Shown here: positions 8,253 through 17,281 of the stretch, in pieces | Position numbering within the stretch: the stretch's first letter is position 1 | How the letters are laid out: the number at the start of each line of letters is the position of its first letter | Assembly (NCBI GenBank): GCA_026195255.1 | Contig: JAPHSS010000004.1 | Coordinates: 1 to 64,000 of the forward strand | Direction: 5' to 3' | From: Gammaproteobacteria bacterium | GTDB taxonomy: Bacteria; Pseudomonadota; Gammaproteobacteria; SZUA-229 | Length of the DNA: 64,000 nucleotides | Notes under the pieces: model-generated | What the model was told of the DNA's origin: nothing | Database searches by the model: none | Seen by the model: only the letters and a program-made list of their open reading frames with translations | Translations under genes and position numbers: made by a program

Positions 8253-9986
8253 ATGAAACTTTACAGTATGAAACAACTTATTTCTAAAAAGCAGCCTTTA
8301 AATCAAGCTTCACTGGCTATATTGTGTCTTTCCCTTTGTCTGATTTCCTGTGGTCCGACTCGCCCACCAGAGCCGTCTGAAGGGCATCTTGATAAAACCC
8401 AGGAAATTCAGCAGAGTATCCCGGAGGCTGTGTCTCAAACGACTTTATTACCTGTTCCTGAAGCTCGACCTCAACTCGAGACCTATACCGTTGTTGTGAG
8501 TGGTGTCACGGTAAAAGACCTTTTGTTCTCAATGGCAAGGGACGCACAAATCAATCTTGATATACATGACGATATAGAAGGTACAGTCACTTTAAATGCG
8601 ATTGATCAAACGCTGCAACAAATATTAGAGCGCGTTTCGCAACAGGCTGACATTCGATACAATCTTGAAGACAATACTTTACGTGTTCGCGCTGACAAAC
8701 CCTATTTAGCAACTTATACAGTAGACTACGTTAATATCTCACGGGTTTCCAAAGGTATTATACGCGTTGCTACCAATATTGGTTCAACCGGACAAGGCAG
8801 CATCGGCGATTCAGAAAGCAGTAGCAGTAACGAGAATGAAAACAACAGCTCTCTTACAGAGGTTTTATTAACTTCAGATAATAAATTCTGGCAAACCCTT
8901 ACTCATAATATTATCGAGATACTTTACAAGAAAGGCGAGGGCACTGACACCGAAACTACGCCAACGGCTAACACAGCACAAACCAATATGCTTGATAACA
9001 ATAATGATGTCATTGTAAATCGTGAATCCGGTTTAATTATGGTTCGCGCGCCATATCGAAAGCATAAAGAAATACAACTTTTTATTGATAGAGTGCTTAA
9101 CACATCAAAACGTCAGGTTATGATTGAAGCAACTATTGCTGAAATAAAATTGAGTGACCGATACCAGGCTGGTGTTGACTGGTCTGTAGTTGCTGAAGAC
9201 CCCACATCAGGTGTTAATGTACTCACTAATTTAGCCGGCAATAATTTAGCTCAATCTCCTTTTTCGCAATTTACCCTGAATGACACTATTGATGGCAACC
9301 AGGTTAGTATGACTTTGAAAGCACTGGAAGAGTTTGGTGATGTACAGGTGTTATCCAGCCCCAAAGTGATGGCTATTAATAATCAACCGGCCATATTAAA
9401 AGTTGTAGACAATATTGTTTATTTTGAAATGAATGTTGACACCTCACTTTCAGAAACTCAGTCACTGACATCATTTGAAACTGAAATTAAAACTGTTCCT
9501 GTTGGTTTTGTTATGGCCGTTACACCCTTTATAAATGATCATGAAGCGGTTACTTTAAATATTCGGCCTACCATTTCGCGAGTTATTGATTCAGTTGAAG
9601 ATCCTAACCCTGCATTTAAAAATGCGGGGGTTATCTCTGAAGTTCCTGTAATACAAATTAGAGAAATTGAATCTATCTTAACCATTAACAGTGGTGACAC
9701 TGCGGTGATTGGTGGCCTTATGCAAGATACAGTAAACGACAATGAATCAGGCATACCCTTTCTTTCTTCAATTCCCTTAATTGGTTCCCTGTTTAGATAT
9801 GATGATGATTACCGCGAAAAATCCGAGCTGATTATATTTATACGTCCGGTTGTCATTCATCATGCAAGTTTAACCGGTGATTTGTCCGACTATCAAAAAT
9901 TTTTACCCAAGCCTATAAACGCTCCTGAATCAAAAAAATCTGAAACAGACATGCTGGATGTTTCAGCTAAAGAATCAACTGAGTAA
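8253..9986 (+). CDS. mshL: MshL-like secretin lipoprotein
   Basis: Outer-membrane secretin forming the exit channel of the pilus/secretion machine. The signal peptide ends at lipobox LISC, giving a lipoprotein. An STN-like N0 domain (about 75-150, VSGVTVKDLLFSMARDAQINL) is followed by an N1-like region, a Ser/Asn/Glu-rich linker near 185-205, and the secretin core. The core includes RQVMIEATIAEIKLSD, VQVLSSPKVMAINNQPA and the end motif VIGGLMQDTVNDNESGIPFLSSIPLIGSLFR. I chose ATG 8253 rather than the GTG one codon earlier; ATG 8268 is also possible. Length (577 aa) suits MshL. It is co-directional with and tightly spaced to its neighbours. Confidence 0.88.
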   Translation: MKLYSMKQLISKKQPLNQASLAILCLSLCLISCGPTRPPEPSEGHLDKTQEIQQSIPEAVSQTTLLPVPEARPQLETYTVVVSGVTVKDLLFSMARDAQINLDIHDDIEGTVTLNAIDQTLQQILERVSQQADIRYNLEDNTLRVRADKPYLATYTVDYVNISRVSKGIIRVATNIGSTGQGSIGDSESSSSNENENNSSLTEVLLTSDNKFWQTLTHNIIEILYKKGEGTDTETTPTANTAQTNMLDNNNDVIVNRESGLIMVRAPYRKHKEIQLFIDRVLNTSKRQVMIEATIAEIKLSDRYQAGVDWSVVAEDPTSGVNVLTNLAGNNLAQSPFSQFTLNDTIDGNQVSMTLKALEEFGDVQVLSSPKVMAINNQPAILKVVDNIVYFEMNVDTSLSETQSLTSFETEIKTVPVGFVMAVTPFINDHEAVTLNIRPTISRVIDSVEDPNPAFKNAGVISEVPVIQIREIESILTINSGDTAVIGGLMQDTVNDNESGIPFLSSIPLIGSLFRYDDDYREKSELIIFIRPVVIHHASLTGDLSDYQKFLPKPINAPESKKSETDMLDVSAKESTE

Positions 9987-9998
9987 CAGGGGAAAAAT

Positions 9999-11579
9999 AT
10001 GAGCCTGTTACTCGATGCATTAAAAAAAGCAGCTGATGATAAAATTAAAAACACAGCTACTTCTGATAACGCCCATAACAGCACAAATGATAATGTAAAG
10101 GGTGCTAAATCAGATATCGAACAGGAAAGTATCGACAACTTACCAATAGATGAGCCAGCTATCACTGATAACAATCAAACGGAAAGCCTTGAGTTAGAAC
10201 TTGATATTGAAGCTGAAACAACGGACGCCACAACTGAAACAGACAAAGCAATAAACGATGATTTTCCACAGGTCGATGAAACAGTAATCACCAAAGCAGA
10301 TAAGGAAACTGAACCTGAAAAGCCAGCTGATGTAATTGATGAAATTAACAGCAACGACTTAGATGACTCTCCGCTTGATCTAACAGAAGAAAAAAACACA
10401 CTTGAACCACCAATAGTTACACATAACGAAGAGACTTCTAACAGTGAAAACGTTATTGTATCTAATGACAAAAATGTTATTGATAATAATCCGCTTGAAG
10501 AGGATGTTTATGAAACTCCAGAAATAGCGGCAGATACAGCGCCGGAACCTCCTGCTAAACCAACGATTGACAGATCCAGCTCTAATCGTGCAGAGCAGAG
10601 AGCCAGTAAAAAAATTGAAAATGAACAGGCATTATCCGCGCTTATTAATAAAAGCAATCAATATAGTAGAAACGAAAAATTGAAAAAAAATATTACTATA
10701 GCCATATTAATCACACTTATACTTATAGGCTCTGCTTTATATTTTTATATTGAAATGCAAACCACAAGCCAGGACTTATATATAACTCAGAATAGTACAG
10801 CTGTGAATCGCGAAACAGCTATTCAAAATGTAATACCAACGCCTGCTCAGCCTTTAAACACACCCAAACAGAATATTGTAAAACCTGCAAATACTACTTC
10901 ACAAATCAAGCCCGTAACAAAGCCACCTGTTATTAACAAACCACCTGTTACTCAACAGCCCCGTACACAACCCATAAGTTTTGTACGTACAAATAAACCA
11001 GACCCTATTCATGTTTTATTAGGTGATGCTTATAAGGCTTTTCATAATGAGGATTATAGAAAATCAGAATCACTCTATAAAAAAGTAAAAATCCGTGAAC
11101 CTAAAAACAGAGATGCCCTATTAGGTTTGGCTGCGATAGGCATTAAAGAAAAACGATTTGAATATGCCCGACAAAAATATCAGTATTTATTAAAACTAAA
11201 TCCACGAGACAGTCTTGCTATTGCAGGTATAAGTAGCATAGAAAGCAGAGTTGACCCTCAGCTAAATGAGTCGCAACTTAAATTTATGTTGAAGCAGCAA
11301 CCTGATTCTGCACACCTTTATTTTGCTTTAGGCAGTCAGTATTCATCACAAAATAAATGGGCAGAAGCTCAGTCAGCCTTTTTTAGCGCCTGGTCAGCAG
11401 AAAATAAAAATGCCGACTATGCCTATAATCTAGCTGTTAGCCTTGATCACCTTGACAAGAAAAAACAGGCGCTGGATTTTTACCAGCTAAGCCTTAAGTT
11501 AAAGCAGGCTTCAAGCGGAAATTTTTCAAAAATCGATACTGAGAAACGCATTCATATTCTACAAGAGAAAAGTTTATGA
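9999..11579 (+). CDS. mshN: MshN-like TPR protein
   Basis: A 526-residue bitopic protein that begins MSLLLDALKKAADDK, the start shared by MshN and related pilus or exosortase-associated proteins. Residues 25-200 form a very acidic, low-complexity cytoplasmic region. One transmembrane helix (about 230-250, NITIAILITLILIGSALYFYI) leads to a Pro/Thr/Gln-rich periplasmic linker, and TPR-like repeats fill about 340-520. In MSHA systems MshN is needed for pilus biogenesis, possibly by supporting the secretin. Its TGA overlaps the ATG of the ATPase gene (ATGA), implying translational coupling. The acidic N-terminal stretch is longer than usual. Confidence 0.8.
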   Translation: MSLLLDALKKAADDKIKNTATSDNAHNSTNDNVKGAKSDIEQESIDNLPIDEPAITDNNQTESLELELDIEAETTDATTETDKAINDDFPQVDETVITKADKETEPEKPADVIDEINSNDLDDSPLDLTEEKNTLEPPIVTHNEETSNSENVIVSNDKNVIDNNPLEEDVYETPEIAADTAPEPPAKPTIDRSSSNRAEQRASKKIENEQALSALINKSNQYSRNEKLKKNITIAILITLILIGSALYFYIEMQTTSQDLYITQNSTAVNRETAIQNVIPTPAQPLNTPKQNIVKPANTTSQIKPVTKPPVINKPPVTQQPRTQPISFVRTNKPDPIHVLLGDAYKAFHNEDYRKSESLYKKVKIREPKNRDALLGLAAIGIKEKRFEYARQKYQYLLKLNPRDSLAIAGISSIESRVDPQLNESQLKFMLKQQPDSAHLYFALGSQYSSQNKWAEAQSAFFSAWSAENKNADYAYNLAVSLDHLDKKKQALDFYQLSLKLKQASSGNFSKIDTEKRIHILQEKSL

Positions 11580-13315
11580 GTCAGAATGCACCTGAAACAA
11601 TAGCGGATATAGGCTCAGCACTCAGAGCCCGGAAAAAGCGCCTCGGTGAAGAACTGATTCATCAGGGCCTGATCACTGAAGATCAGGTTAGTATCGCCCT
11701 TAAAGAACAAAAGAAAATTGGCAAACCATTAGGAGAAGCCCTTGTATCACTCGGTTTTGTAACCGAGGCGGTTTTACGAGACGCCTTAGGTGAGATGCTT
11801 GGTAAAGAAAGTATTGACCTTTCAAATGTCGTACCTGATACCGAAGCGCTTCAACTTATTCCTAAAGATCTATCTATTAGATTTAATATTATTCCCATCA
11901 GTTTTGATAGCGAACTTGAAACACTATCAGTCGCTATGACTGATATATATAACCTGGTTGTTCTAGACAGATTACGCGCAGTTGTAGGAAATAAAATTGA
12001 AATTATTCCTCTACTTTCTGGTGAGGGTGAAATTTCAGATGCAATCGATCAATTTTATGGTTATGAATTATCTGTAGACGGCATTCTGCATGAAATTGAA
12101 ACCGGTGAAGTTGATTACGATAGTTTAGATGTCGAAGGTGATGCTTATAGTCAGCCCCTGGTTAGACTAGTAGATGCCATTTTGGCAGACGCTGTTAAAC
12201 ATGGTTCATCAGATATTCACTTTGAACCCGAACAGGGATTTTTACGTTTACGTTATAGAATAGATGGCGTACTTCGCCAGGTTCGCAGCTTACATAAAGA
12301 CTATTGGTCGGCCATTGTTGTTCGTTTGAAAGTAATGTCCAATATGAATATTGCAGAAACACGTGCGCCTCAGGACGGCCGCATAAATTTAAATATTCGT
12401 GGTCATCAAATTGATTTTCGTGTTTCATCTCAACCCACAACTCACGGTGAGAATGTTGTATTACGTGTGCTCGATAGAGCAAAGGGTATAGTTGCAATAG
12501 ATGATCTGGGTTTACATGAAGATTCGCTCTCACAGTTAAAACTGATGATGGCACGCCCTGAAGGCATAATATTAGTAACAGGCCCTACGGGTAGTGGTAA
12601 AACAACCACACTTTATTCTATGTTGGGCTATGTTCGTTCAGTCGAAGTTAATATTATGACCCTTGAAGACCCTGTTGAATATCCCATGGACATGGTTCGA
12701 CAAACATCTATCAATGAAGTTTTACGTATGGACTTTGCTAATGGTATTCGCTCATTAATGCGTCAGGATCCAGACATCATTCTAGTAGGTGAGATACGTG
12801 ATTCTGACACAGCCGAAATGGCATTACGTGCTGCAATGACAGGCCATCAGGTATATTCAACTCTGCATACTAATTCAGCTATTGGTTCTATTCCTCGTCT
12901 CATTGACATTGGGGTAAAAGCAGAAATTATGTCTGGAAATATTATAGGCATTATGGGTCAACGTCTGGTTCGAAAACTATGCCCACATTGCAAAACATCT
13001 CACACTGCTGCTGATGTAGAAAAAACATTATTGGGAATCGACACATCTGAATCACTTGAAATTTTTGATGCTAATGGTTGTGACAAATGCGAACAAATTG
13101 GTTACAAAGGTCGACTGGCAATTTTAGAAGTTTTAAGAATTGATTCTGAACTGGATGAAATGATTGCCGAGCAGTTAACAATGGGAAGATTTAAAAAATA
13201 TTTAAAACAGAAAGGCTTTCAAACGTTAGCTGATGATGCAGCGCGACGTGTTATTGAAGGCATTACCACACTTGATGAAGTGAGCCGAGTTATCGATCTC
13301 ACTGACCGGTTGTAA
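11576..13315 (+). CDS. mshE: MshE-like pilus extension ATPase with c-di-GMP-binding N-domain
   Basis: Hexameric GspE/PilB-type ATPase powering pilin assembly at the inner membrane. Residues about 18-75 hold two tandem MshEN-type motifs: RLGEELIHQGLITEDQVSIA then LGEALVSLGFVTEAVLRDAL. The first keeps the Arg-Leu-Gly, Gly and terminal Gln pattern; the second ends in Met where Gln is common. Walker A is GPTGSGKT at 336-343. Asp box and Walker B (LMRQDPDIILVGEIRD) and His box (TGHQVYSTLHTNSA) follow, and a CxxC/CxxC zinc element (CPHC, CDKC) lies near 470-505. In Vibrio, c-di-GMP binding to MshE activates pilus extension; I infer the same here. Length 579 matches MshE. Confidence 0.92.
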   Translation: MSQNAPETIADIGSALRARKKRLGEELIHQGLITEDQVSIALKEQKKIGKPLGEALVSLGFVTEAVLRDALGEMLGKESIDLSNVVPDTEALQLIPKDLSIRFNIIPISFDSELETLSVAMTDIYNLVVLDRLRAVVGNKIEIIPLLSGEGEISDAIDQFYGYELSVDGILHEIETGEVDYDSLDVEGDAYSQPLVRLVDAILADAVKHGSSDIHFEPEQGFLRLRYRIDGVLRQVRSLHKDYWSAIVVRLKVMSNMNIAETRAPQDGRINLNIRGHQIDFRVSSQPTTHGENVVLRVLDRAKGIVAIDDLGLHEDSLSQLKLMMARPEGIILVTGPTGSGKTTTLYSMLGYVRSVEVNIMTLEDPVEYPMDMVRQTSINEVLRMDFANGIRSLMRQDPDIILVGEIRDSDTAEMALRAAMTGHQVYSTLHTNSAIGSIPRLIDIGVKAEIMSGNIIGIMGQRLVRKLCPHCKTSHTAADVEKTLLGIDTSESLEIFDANGCDKCEQIGYKGRLAILEVLRIDSELDEMIAEQLTMGRFKKYLKQKGFQTLADDAARRVIEGITTLDEVSRVIDLTDRL

Positions 13316-13322
13316 TTCAGTT

Positions 13323-14531
13323 ATGGCAACCATGTACAGATACAAAGCAATAGATGCCACAGGTAAAGTTCGAAATGACAGTATAGAAGCGGACAACTTA
13401 CTTGATCTTGAACAACGGCTCAGTGGCATGGGCATGGATCTTATCAATTATAAGGAAAAAAGCGCTAGCCTGTTTGATTTCAAAACCAAAAGCGTTCCAC
13501 GTAAGGAACTAATTAATTTTACGTTCCAAATGCAACAACTGACTAAATCAGGTGTTAGCATTCTCGATGGTCTGGGCGACCTGAGAGACTCCTTAACAAA
13601 TGGACGCATGAAAGAAGTACTCTCCGGGCTGGTTGATGAAATAAAAGGCGGCAAGACTTTTTCGGGTGCACTATCAGAATTTCCTGAAATATTTGATACG
13701 GTTTATATTACCCTGGTACAGGTGGGTGAAGAAACCGGGCGAATATCAGAAGTTTTGCATGATATGGCTGAAACACTAAAATGGCACGATGAGTTAATTG
13801 CACATACCAAGAAAATAATGATTTATCCTGCCATTGTCACCGTTGTTATTACGGCCGTGGTTTCTTATTTAATGATTTTTCTGGTGCCTGAACTTATACC
13901 ATTCATAGAAGAAATAGGTGGCACCATACCCATTCATACCAGGGCACTAATAGCGACTTCATGGTTTCTGGGTAATTACTGGTATGTGGTATTTGGTACA
14001 CCCATCATTTTATTTATCGGCATTCGCATACTTGCAAAACAAAAACCGCAGGTACGTTTTTTCATTGATAAAATTAAACTAAAGCTTTTTATCTTTGGAC
14101 CAATTATTCTTAAAACCAATCTTGCCCGGTTTTCGAATTACTTTGCCATGATGTACTCATCCGGATTAACTGTACTAGATAGCCTTAAAATATCGGAGTT
14201 ACTTATGGGCAATGCGGTTCTCACTGAATCCATTAGAGATATACGTGCAAAAATTGCTGACGGTGGACAGATATCAGAAAGTTTCAACTCAGTTGGTGTC
14301 TACCCACCCCTGGTTATACGCATGATAAAAGTAGGCGAAAACACAGGTGCGCTTGATGAGGCATTATTAAATATCAGCTACTTTTATAATAGAGAAGTAA
14401 AAGAGGCTGTAGATAAAATGGAGGCCTCCATGACTCCTGTTTTAACTATTATTATGGGCGGTATTATGCTGTGGATTATGTCCGCTGTACTCGGCCCCAT
14501 CTACGACTCATTAACAACATTAAAATTATGA
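13323..14531 (+). CDS. mshG: MshG/GspF-like inner-membrane platform protein
   Basis: A 402-residue polytopic platform protein that couples the ATPase to pilin extraction from the membrane. Two T2SSF domains are visible, about 65-190 (FTFQMQQLTKSGVSILDGL, VGEETGRISEVLHDMAE) and 265-395 (NYFAMMYSSGLTVLDSLKI, VGENTGALDEALLNIS). Hydrophobic segments near 165-190, 210-235 and 370-395 fit the usual three-helix topology. It starts 7 bases after the ATPase gene, and its TGA overlaps the next ATG. Identification as the GspF/PilC/MshG family is secure; MshG is preferred because of the neighbours. Confidence 0.9.
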   Translation: MATMYRYKAIDATGKVRNDSIEADNLLDLEQRLSGMGMDLINYKEKSASLFDFKTKSVPRKELINFTFQMQQLTKSGVSILDGLGDLRDSLTNGRMKEVLSGLVDEIKGGKTFSGALSEFPEIFDTVYITLVQVGEETGRISEVLHDMAETLKWHDELIAHTKKIMIYPAIVTVVITAVVSYLMIFLVPELIPFIEEIGGTIPIHTRALIATSWFLGNYWYVVFGTPIILFIGIRILAKQKPQVRFFIDKIKLKLFIFGPIILKTNLARFSNYFAMMYSSGLTVLDSLKISELLMGNAVLTESIRDIRAKIADGGQISESFNSVGVYPPLVIRMIKVGENTGALDEALLNISYFYNREVKEAVDKMEASMTPVLTIIMGGIMLWIMSAVLGPIYDSLTTLKL

Positions 14532-16129
14532 AACGTGTATTTTATTACTCAGGTTATCGTTTAACTGTTTTTCATTGGAAAAATGATAAATGTATTACGT
14601 CTTATGTTTTTAATCCTGGTGAAGAGGGTATTGAAAAGTTTAAAACCTACTTGACGGCTACTGAAAACACACCTGTACGTATACTTGTTGACCTCATAGA
14701 AGAAGATTTCAAAAAGGAAAATATTCCACACGTTGGCTCTGCTGATCGTAAAGCCATCGTTAGCCGTCTTATTGACAGGCACTATAGAAAGAGTAAAGAT
14801 TATGTAAATTATAAAGTTGTCGGACGGGAAAAATCAGGCCGTAAAGATGACATATTACTCTATAGCGTTTTGAGTAACCCTGAAATACTAGAGCCCTGGT
14901 TAAAACCCATCAGAGAATGTAATACATCCATATCAGGCATCTGGTCATTACCTTTACTGAGTGAAGATTTATTCCGTAAAATAAATAGTAAAAACAATAA
15001 TGTATTACTGGTATCTCAGCAGGTACCTAGCAACTTACGCCAGACATTCATTAAAAACGGGCATTTTGAGAGCAGCCGCTCTGCTGTTGTAAATCTTGAT
15101 GATGCAACCATAGGGGAATACATTTCAACTGAAGTAGAACAGACAATACGCTTTTTATCTAATCAAAGGCATATTGGCTTCGATGAAAAAATTGAAGTAC
15201 ATATTATCTGCAGAGAAGAAGACCTGGAAGAAATTCAGACTAAATGTATAGACTCTGCTTTACGAAGTTTTCATTATCATAAGTTGAATGAAGTTACTGA
15301 AACACTGGGTTGCACTATTGTTCCCTCGGACACACAGGAAACTGATACTAGCGACTATAGCAATGGCATATATTCCTTTATCTGTTCTTCCAGGTTATTA
15401 CCAATTGGCCATTACGGAGCCACTTCTTTATTTTCAAAATACTATGAACAGATTCTCTCTAAAGGCCTTTATCTAATCAGCATTGTTATTTTACTTACTG
15501 CTACAATCATGTCTTTTGCCTATTTTTCTGAATCGGTTGTTCTTGATGAAGAGACTATTACACTTAATATACAAACCAGAGGCGTCAATATAGATTATGA
15601 AAAATCACTAGCGTCGCTGGAAAGTAAGCTTTCAAAAACCGAGCAAATGAAATCGTCTGTTTTACTAAGTGAAAAAATAAAAAAGTCTAAGGTTTTATCA
15701 CCACAAAATTTTATGGTAGACATTAGCCGTGTTTTAACCCGATCTGGTATGCATGATACAGAGATAACTAAAATATACTGGCAACAGCATCAAGGCAATT
15801 TAATGCCCGATGTAAACAACATTCGCAATAAAAATCATACTGACTACGCAAAAGCAGATGAAATTTACCAACATGCCATTATCGGTGGTTATATACGCGT
15901 GTCACAAAGCAGCCTTAAACAATCAGTTAACAAAGTAAACTCTATTATTGATGCATTTAAAAACAACAAACTCGTTAAAGATGTATCCATCATACATATG
16001 CCCGTAGATGTAAGATCTAAATCGAGCATTGAGAATGAGAGTGGCTTAGAATTAGACCAGGATATTAAACGGGATAAGGAAAAAGGCCAGTTTGAAATTC
16101 AGGTTCTAATGAAGGCGCGAAGCTCATGA
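14528..16129 (+). CDS. MshI/PilM-GspL-like inner-membrane assembly protein
   Basis: A 533-residue protein from ATG 14528, which overlaps the preceding TGA (ATGA). An upstream in-frame ATG at 14471 would lie deep in mshG and is rejected. The cytoplasmic part (about 1-315) resembles the actin-like half of MshI/PilM/GspL in position and size, but similarity is weak by eye. A single helix at about 325-345 (YLISIVILLTATIMSFAYF) precedes a periplasmic, coiled-coil-rich part with charged Lys/Ser/Glu stretches. Position between the platform protein and the PilO/MshJ-like gene supports an alignment-complex role linking ATPase and periplasmic frame. Confidence is high for a pilus component and moderate for the exact name. 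Confidence 0.7.
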   Translation: MKRVFYYSGYRLTVFHWKNDKCITSYVFNPGEEGIEKFKTYLTATENTPVRILVDLIEEDFKKENIPHVGSADRKAIVSRLIDRHYRKSKDYVNYKVVGREKSGRKDDILLYSVLSNPEILEPWLKPIRECNTSISGIWSLPLLSEDLFRKINSKNNNVLLVSQQVPSNLRQTFIKNGHFESSRSAVVNLDDATIGEYISTEVEQTIRFLSNQRHIGFDEKIEVHIICREEDLEEIQTKCIDSALRSFHYHKLNEVTETLGCTIVPSDTQETDTSDYSNGIYSFICSSRLLPIGHYGATSLFSKYYEQILSKGLYLISIVILLTATIMSFAYFSESVVLDEETITLNIQTRGVNIDYEKSLASLESKLSKTEQMKSSVLLSEKIKKSKVLSPQNFMVDISRVLTRSGMHDTEITKIYWQQHQGNLMPDVNNIRNKNHTDYAKADEIYQHAIIGGYIRVSQSSLKQSVNKVNSIIDAFKNNKLVKDVSIIHMPVDVRSKSSIENESGLELDQDIKRDKEKGQFEIQVLMKARSS

Positions 16130-16761
16130 TCATGGGCTACCTTAAAAACCTGCAAAAAGAGCTCGCTATTTTTATGATAAGCATTGCTCTGGCGACCATT
16201 TTTTTTGTTATTTCACAATCCTGGTGGCAAACCTCATATAATAATAAAATTAATGCTGTAGCAGATTTAAACGAAGCTAAACAACGTTATTACACTGCCA
16301 TCAGTCAAAAACAGTTGTTGAAAAAATTTGAAGAGAAATACAAACAACTTAAAGCAGATGGAATTGTGGGAGATGAACAACGTTTGAACTGGGTTGATAC
16401 AATTGAAAATATTACTACACTTAATAAAATCCCTTATCTTAAATATAAAATTGATAAACGCGAAACTGTAAATTCAAATCAAATAAGTCAGTCATACCCT
16501 GGTATACAATTACTAAAATCAACCATGACCCTTGAAATGCAATTGCTGCATGAAGGTGACTTATATACCGTCATTAATAGTCTTCATGAAAAAGCTAAAG
16601 GTCTGTTTGATATTAAAAGTTGTGCCATTATTCGAAATATGACACAGATTGAATCTTTAGTTGATTCTGATACAGATAAAAACTTTTCAGCGAAATGCGA
16701 ATTAAACTGGTACACCATGCAGAAAAACATTGTCGCTGTTCCAATTGAAGGTGCTTATTAA
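16126..16761 (+). CDS. MshJ/PilO-like pilus alignment protein
   Basis: A 211-residue bitopic protein with a short cytoplasmic tail, one transmembrane helix (about 15-33, FMISIALATIFFVISQSWW), a coiled-coil (about 40-85) and a small periplasmic alpha/beta region. This is the architecture of PilO, MshJ and GspM. It starts in a four-base overlap with the MshI-like gene, and its stop overlaps the next start by one base. In such systems this protein pairs with the PilN/MshI-like partner below the secretin. Sequence similarity is low in this family, so the call leans on architecture and gene order. Confidence 0.65.
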   Translation: MIMGYLKNLQKELAIFMISIALATIFFVISQSWWQTSYNNKINAVADLNEAKQRYYTAISQKQLLKKFEEKYKQLKADGIVGDEQRLNWVDTIENITTLNKIPYLKYKIDKRETVNSNQISQSYPGIQLLKSTMTLEMQLLHEGDLYTVINSLHEKAKGLFDIKSCAIIRNMTQIESLVDSDTDKNFSAKCELNWYTMQKNIVAVPIEGAY

Positions 16762-17273
16762 TGAAATATATTTTATTTTTATCAACCCTTTTGTCTATTG
16801 TGAGTAATTTTTCTGTAGCAGACGAGCTGGACTCTCAAGCCAGTTTACGCACGCTTTTTACGACTAACCAGGAGCGAAGTCAGTTAGACCAGCTACGCCA
16901 GCAGGGTAAGTTTGATAAAATTAAAAACGAGTCATCGAGTGTTATTTTTCGCGAGCCTGCGGTTGTGAAAATGCAGGGTGTTGTGATTAGAAAAGATAAA
17001 GATCCTGTTGTTTTTGTAAATAATGAAAATACATTAAAATCACCCCAGGTGAATGACAAGGTATATGTTAATACCGCCAGGGTTAAAAAACAGGAATATC
17101 AGGTACCGGCTCGCATTTATGGACAGAACATAAAACTTAAACCCGGCCAGCAATGGAACGAGAAAAACCAGCTCGTTCAGGAAAACTATCAGATAAAACC
17201 ACCCAAAGCCAGGACCAGTGATAATGACAGCATCCTGGATAAAGTCGATAATTTAACTAATTCAATCCCTTAA
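16761..17273 (+). CDS. MshK/PilP-like periplasmic pilus protein
   Basis: A 170-residue protein with a Sec signal peptide (MKYILFLSTLLSIVSNFSVA). The following segment, LRTLFTTNQERSQLDQLRQQ, resembles the N-terminal helix of MshK-like proteins. A central beta-rich part (VVKMQGVVIRKDKDPVVFVN, about 75-100) recalls the PilP/GspC HR-type fold that touches the secretin N0 domain. Pro/Lys/Gln-rich and disordered-looking sequence follows. It sits between the PilO-like gene and the pilin-like genes. MshK assignment is by order and general character. Confidence 0.6.
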   Translation: MKYILFLSTLLSIVSNFSVADELDSQASLRTLFTTNQERSQLDQLRQQGKFDKIKNESSSVIFREPAVVKMQGVVIRKDKDPVVFVNNENTLKSPQVNDKVYVNTARVKKQEYQVPARIYGQNIKLKPGQQWNEKNQLVQENYQIKPPKARTSDNDSILDKVDNLTNSIP

Positions 17274-17281
17274 AAGCGACT

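Noticed and set aside
12195-12554. Minus-strand frame of 119 codons inside mshE
   Set aside because: Antisense to the highly conserved ATPase core; no start signal.
5391-14531. Type II secretion (gsp) or exosortase/PEP-CTERM locus
   Set aside because: No gspC/D/K set, no exosortase or PEP-CTERM signal. MshL, MshN and MshE features fit an MSHA-like pilus better.
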